A stretch of 64,000 nt of DNA from JAEUOS01 sp040382235 (GTDB lineage: Bacteria > Pseudomonadota > Gammaproteobacteria > Burkholderiales > JAEUOS01). The notes under the pieces are model-generated. The model did no database searches and was not told the origin of the DNA. It worked only from the letters and a program-made list of their open reading frames with translations. The DNA lies in the NCBI GenBank assembly GCA_040382235.1, contig JBEIFV010000001.1, positions 1 to 64,000 of the forward strand. The letters run 5' to 3'. Position 1 is the stretch's first letter. Each line of letters begins with the position of its first letter. The position numbers and the translations under genes were made by a program. Shown here piece after piece: positions 62,906 through 64,000 of this stretch.

Positions 62906-64000
62906 ATGACGCAAGACCATGTTGACGTACTCATTGTAGGCGCCGGCCTTTCCGGCATCGGCGCTGCCTACCATCTGCAGAAGAATTGTCCGGGAAAAAG
63001 CTTTGCGATCCTTGAAGGGCGCGCTTCCAGCGGCGGCACCTGGGACCTGTTCCGCTATCCCGGCATCCGCTCCGATTCCGACATGTATACCCTGGGCTAC
63101 TCGTTCCGGCCATGGAAGGAGGCCAAGGCGATCGCCGACGGCCCCTCGATCCTCAACTATGTGCGCGAAACTGCGCGCGAGAACGGCATCGACCGCAAGA
63201 TCCGCTTCGGGCACCGCGTGACCGCCGCCTCGTGGTCGTCGGCGGATGCGCAGTGGACGGTGGAAGCCGCGCGCGGGCCGGATAACGAAGTGGTGCGCAT
63301 CACCTGCAGCTTCCTTTTCATGTGTGCCGGCTACTACAGCTACAAGGGCGGCTACGAGCCGGAATTTCCGGGCCGCGCACGCTTCGCCGGTCGCGTCGTC
63401 CACCCGCAGAAGTGGACCTCCGAGATCGACTACGCCGGCAAGCGGGTGGTGGTGATCGGCAGCGGCGCCACCGCCATCACGCTGGTGCCCGAGATGGCCA
63501 GGCAGGCAGCGCATGTGACCATGCTGCAACGCTCACCCACCTACGTGGTGGCGCGCCCGGCGGTCGACCGCGTCGCCGACTTCCTGCGCCGTGCCCTGCC
63601 GGCGAAGCTCGCCTACGCCCTGGTGCGCTGGAAGAACGTGTTGTGGGGCATGTTCATCTACAAGCGCTGCAAGAGCAAGCCGGAGCGCATGAAGCGCTTC
63701 ATCGTCGGCATGGTGCGCGCGCAACTGGGGCGCGACTACGATGTGGCCAAGCACTTCACGCCGCGCTACAACCCGTGGTCGCAACGCATGTGCCTGGTGC
63801 CCGACGGCGACCTGTTCGAGGCCATCAAGGCCGGGCGCGCTTCGGTAGTGACCGACACCATAGACACATTTACCGAGACAGGCATCCGGCTTGCCTCCGG
63901 CGCCGAACTCGCAGCCGACCTGATCGTCAGCGCCACCGGCCTGCAACTCGAGGTGCTGGGTGGCCTGGCCGTGTCGGTCGACGGGCAGGCGGTGGATTTT
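62906..64000 (+). CDS. Baeyer-Villiger/FMO-type flavin monooxygenase, cut by the window end
   Basis: At least 365 residues are present and the frame is open to the window edge. VDVLIVGAGLSGIGAAYHLQ is the FAD site; GTWDLFRYPGIRSDSDMYTLGYSF is typical of FMO-like monooxygenases; FAGRVVHPQKW matches the Baeyer-Villiger fingerprint FxGxxxHxxxW; VVVIGSGATAITLVPEMA is the NADPH site. The enzyme would oxygenate a ketone or hydroxylate a substrate with NADPH and O2. It starts 136 bases after the caspase gene. Confidence 0.9.
   Translation, partial: MTQDHVDVLIVGAGLSGIGAAYHLQKNCPGKSFAILEGRASSGGTWDLFRYPGIRSDSDMYTLGYSFRPWKEAKAIADGPSILNYVRETARENGIDRKIRFGHRVTAASWSSADAQWTVEAARGPDNEVVRITCSFLFMCAGYYSYKGGYEPEFPGRARFAGRVVHPQKWTSEIDYAGKRVVVIGSGATAITLVPEMARQAAHVTMLQRSPTYVVARPAVDRVADFLRRALPAKLAYALVRWKNVLWGMFIYKRCKSKPERMKRFIVGMVRAQLGRDYDVAKHFTPRYNPWSQRMCLVPDGDLFEAIKAGRASVVTDTIDTFTETGIRLASGAELAADLIVSATGLQLEVLGGLAVSVDGQAVDF

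Noticed and set aside
1..64000. CRISPR arrays, rRNA, tRNA, intact prophage or complete IS element
   Set aside because: No regularly spaced repeats, cloverleaf signatures, transposase or phage structural genes were recognised by eye; short tRNAs could still have been missed.

Overview
The window reads as a chromosomal stretch of a high-GC betaproteobacterium, most likely in or near Burkholderiales. Grounds: four solute-receptor genes of the Bug/TctC type (one only as a C-terminal stub), a protocatechuate 4,5-cleavage operon in Comamonas-like (pmd) gene order, class I PHA synthase, and several acyl-CoA catabolic operons with MerR, MarR, GntR or LysR regulators. I saw no rRNA, tRNA, CRISPR array, replication origin or intact insertion sequence.

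Layout. 1-8408 (+): a stub of a Bug receptor, then a tightly packed catabolic operon of an Old Yellow Enzyme-type reductase, Bug receptor, HyuA/HyuB, an amidohydrolase-fold protein that has lost most metal ligands, and an acyl-CoA ligase. 8409-11030 (+): a toxin-antitoxin island (XRE-ImmA protein with a PIN toxin, then HicB-HicA) in which both toxins are broken. 11043-17328 (-): an acyl-CoA/leucine-type operon (thioesterase, isovaleryl-CoA dehydrogenase, carbonic anhydrase, MaoC hydratase, thiolase, acyl-CoA dehydrogenase) with a LiuR-like MerR gene and two copies of its probable palindromic operator; a second hicA-hicB pair, again with a nonsense codon in hicA, sits inside this operon. 17499-20603 (+): metallo-beta-lactamase-fold hydrolase and PhaC. 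20668-23542: hydrolase, Bug receptor and cupin, divergent from a [2Fe-2S] ferredoxin.

23554-30788: a single minus-strand operon pmdE-pmdF-pobA-pmdD-pmdA-pmdB-pmdC that takes 4-hydroxybenzoate through protocatechuate to pyruvate and oxaloacetate, with a divergent LysR gene whose 3' end appears frameshifted. 30823-35869: a FAD/NAD(P)-binding protein and a phosphonate-type ABC importer, whose last permease gene ends inside a small CTAG-bounded inverted-repeat element. 35870-37281 is a gene-poor stretch with one weak hypothetical ORF; it is followed by a soluble response regulator-histidine kinase hybrid. 38965-47919: Rieske oxygenase, quinone-reductase-like enzyme, GST, a complete branched-chain amino-acid-type ABC importer (livKHMGF), a VOC-family protein and a divergent MarR regulator with a shared operator.

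47971-64000: a small basic protein, UMF1-type transporter, SDR, threonine-aldolase-like enzyme, a long CoA-transferase with a STAS-like tail, GntR regulator, acyl-CoA dehydrogenase coupled to an isochorismatase-family hydrolase, exported MetX-like hydrolase, MFS exporter, cupin, TfoX-like protein, Bug receptor, an exported caspase-family protein and the start of a Baeyer-Villiger/FMO-type monooxygenase cut by the window edge. The overall picture is a metabolically versatile consumer of aromatic and carboxylic acids. All family assignments come from reading motifs and context; no database search was run.
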